NCBI RefSeq assembly: GCF_028292965.1
Contig: NZ_JAQGLG010000008.1
Coordinates: 1 to 33,055, forward strand
Origin: Sphingomonas bacterium
GTDB taxonomy: Bacteria; Pseudomonadota; Alphaproteobacteria; Sphingomonadales; Sphingomonadaceae
Length of the DNA stretch: 33,055 bases
Direction of reading: 5' to 3'
A program made the translations under genes and the position numbers. Each line of letters begins with the position of its first letter. Within the stretch, counting starts at the first letter, position 1. Positions 33,016-33,055 of this stretch are shown here, one piece after another. The notes under the pieces are model-generated. The model worked only from the letters and a program-made list of their open reading frames with translations. It was not told the DNA's origin and made no database searches.

Positions 33016-33055
33016 CAGGATGTGCGCAACGTCGAGCTCAATACCTCGGAGACGC

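Noticed and set aside
33016..33055. Possible start of another rightward gene after dnaE (GTG near 33022)
   Set aside because: Only about 11 codons are visible and the ribosome binding site spacing is poor.

Overview
The window is GC-rich bacterial chromosome, most likely from a sphingomonad (Alphaproteobacteria, Sphingomonadaceae, Sphingomonas-like). The signs are a complete Entner-Doudoroff operon, the short type of ArgC, an acidic TonB-dependent receptor, an RcnB-like envelope protein, endonuclease-type MutL and an alphaproteobacterial dispersed repeat. No rRNA, tRNA, CRISPR array, prophage or transposase gene was seen. Most of the window is core genome. The unusual material sits in the gaps.

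Layout. 1-2.9 kb: the 5' end of mreB (leftward), divergent from mutL, then a small membrane protein and a VOC-fold protein (rightward). 2.8-3.4 kb: a paired-hairpin repeat and two tandem, paralogous 25-residue hydrophobic mini-genes, closed by a bidirectional terminator. 3.4-4.9 kb: the leftward rpsF-rpsR-rplI operon. 5.0-6.3 kb: leftward class A acid phosphatase and RcnB-like genes. 6.3-12.1 kb: a rightward fatty-acid cluster, fabD-(GxxExxY cassette)-fabG-secreted protein-acpP-fabF-mltG. 12.2-17.9 kb: leftward zwf-pgl-edd-glk-eda, the glucose-to-pyruvate/G3P route, mostly with start/stop overlaps. 17.9-19.5 kb: leftward marR-SH3-argC. 19.7-21.9 kb: rightward secG and pyrG. 22.2-22.7 kb: leftward hsp20. 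22.9-25.5 kb: a rightward TonB-dependent receptor. 25.9-33.0 kb: rightward lolC-lolD-GNAT-gpx-TMEM175 as one tightly coupled block, then full-length dnaE.

Most notable: (1) a small cassette between fabD and fabG, made of a GxxExxY-family (PD-(D/E)XK-like) gene enclosed by 31-bp terminal inverted repeats differing at one position, in which the left repeat supplies the ribosome binding site and the right repeat encodes the protein's C-terminus; (2) the tandem 25-residue membrane mini-proteins; (3) a family of inverted, paired hairpins with compensating stem changes, resembling REP/BIME elements; (4) a palindromic repeat inserted in frame in the MutL linker; (5) a helically phased GTCGCG array and twin CTGAAC-N4-GTTCAG palindromes between the rcnB-like gene and fabD.

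All promoter calls are by eye and are marked with low to moderate confidence. Functions rest on motif recognition, not on database searches.
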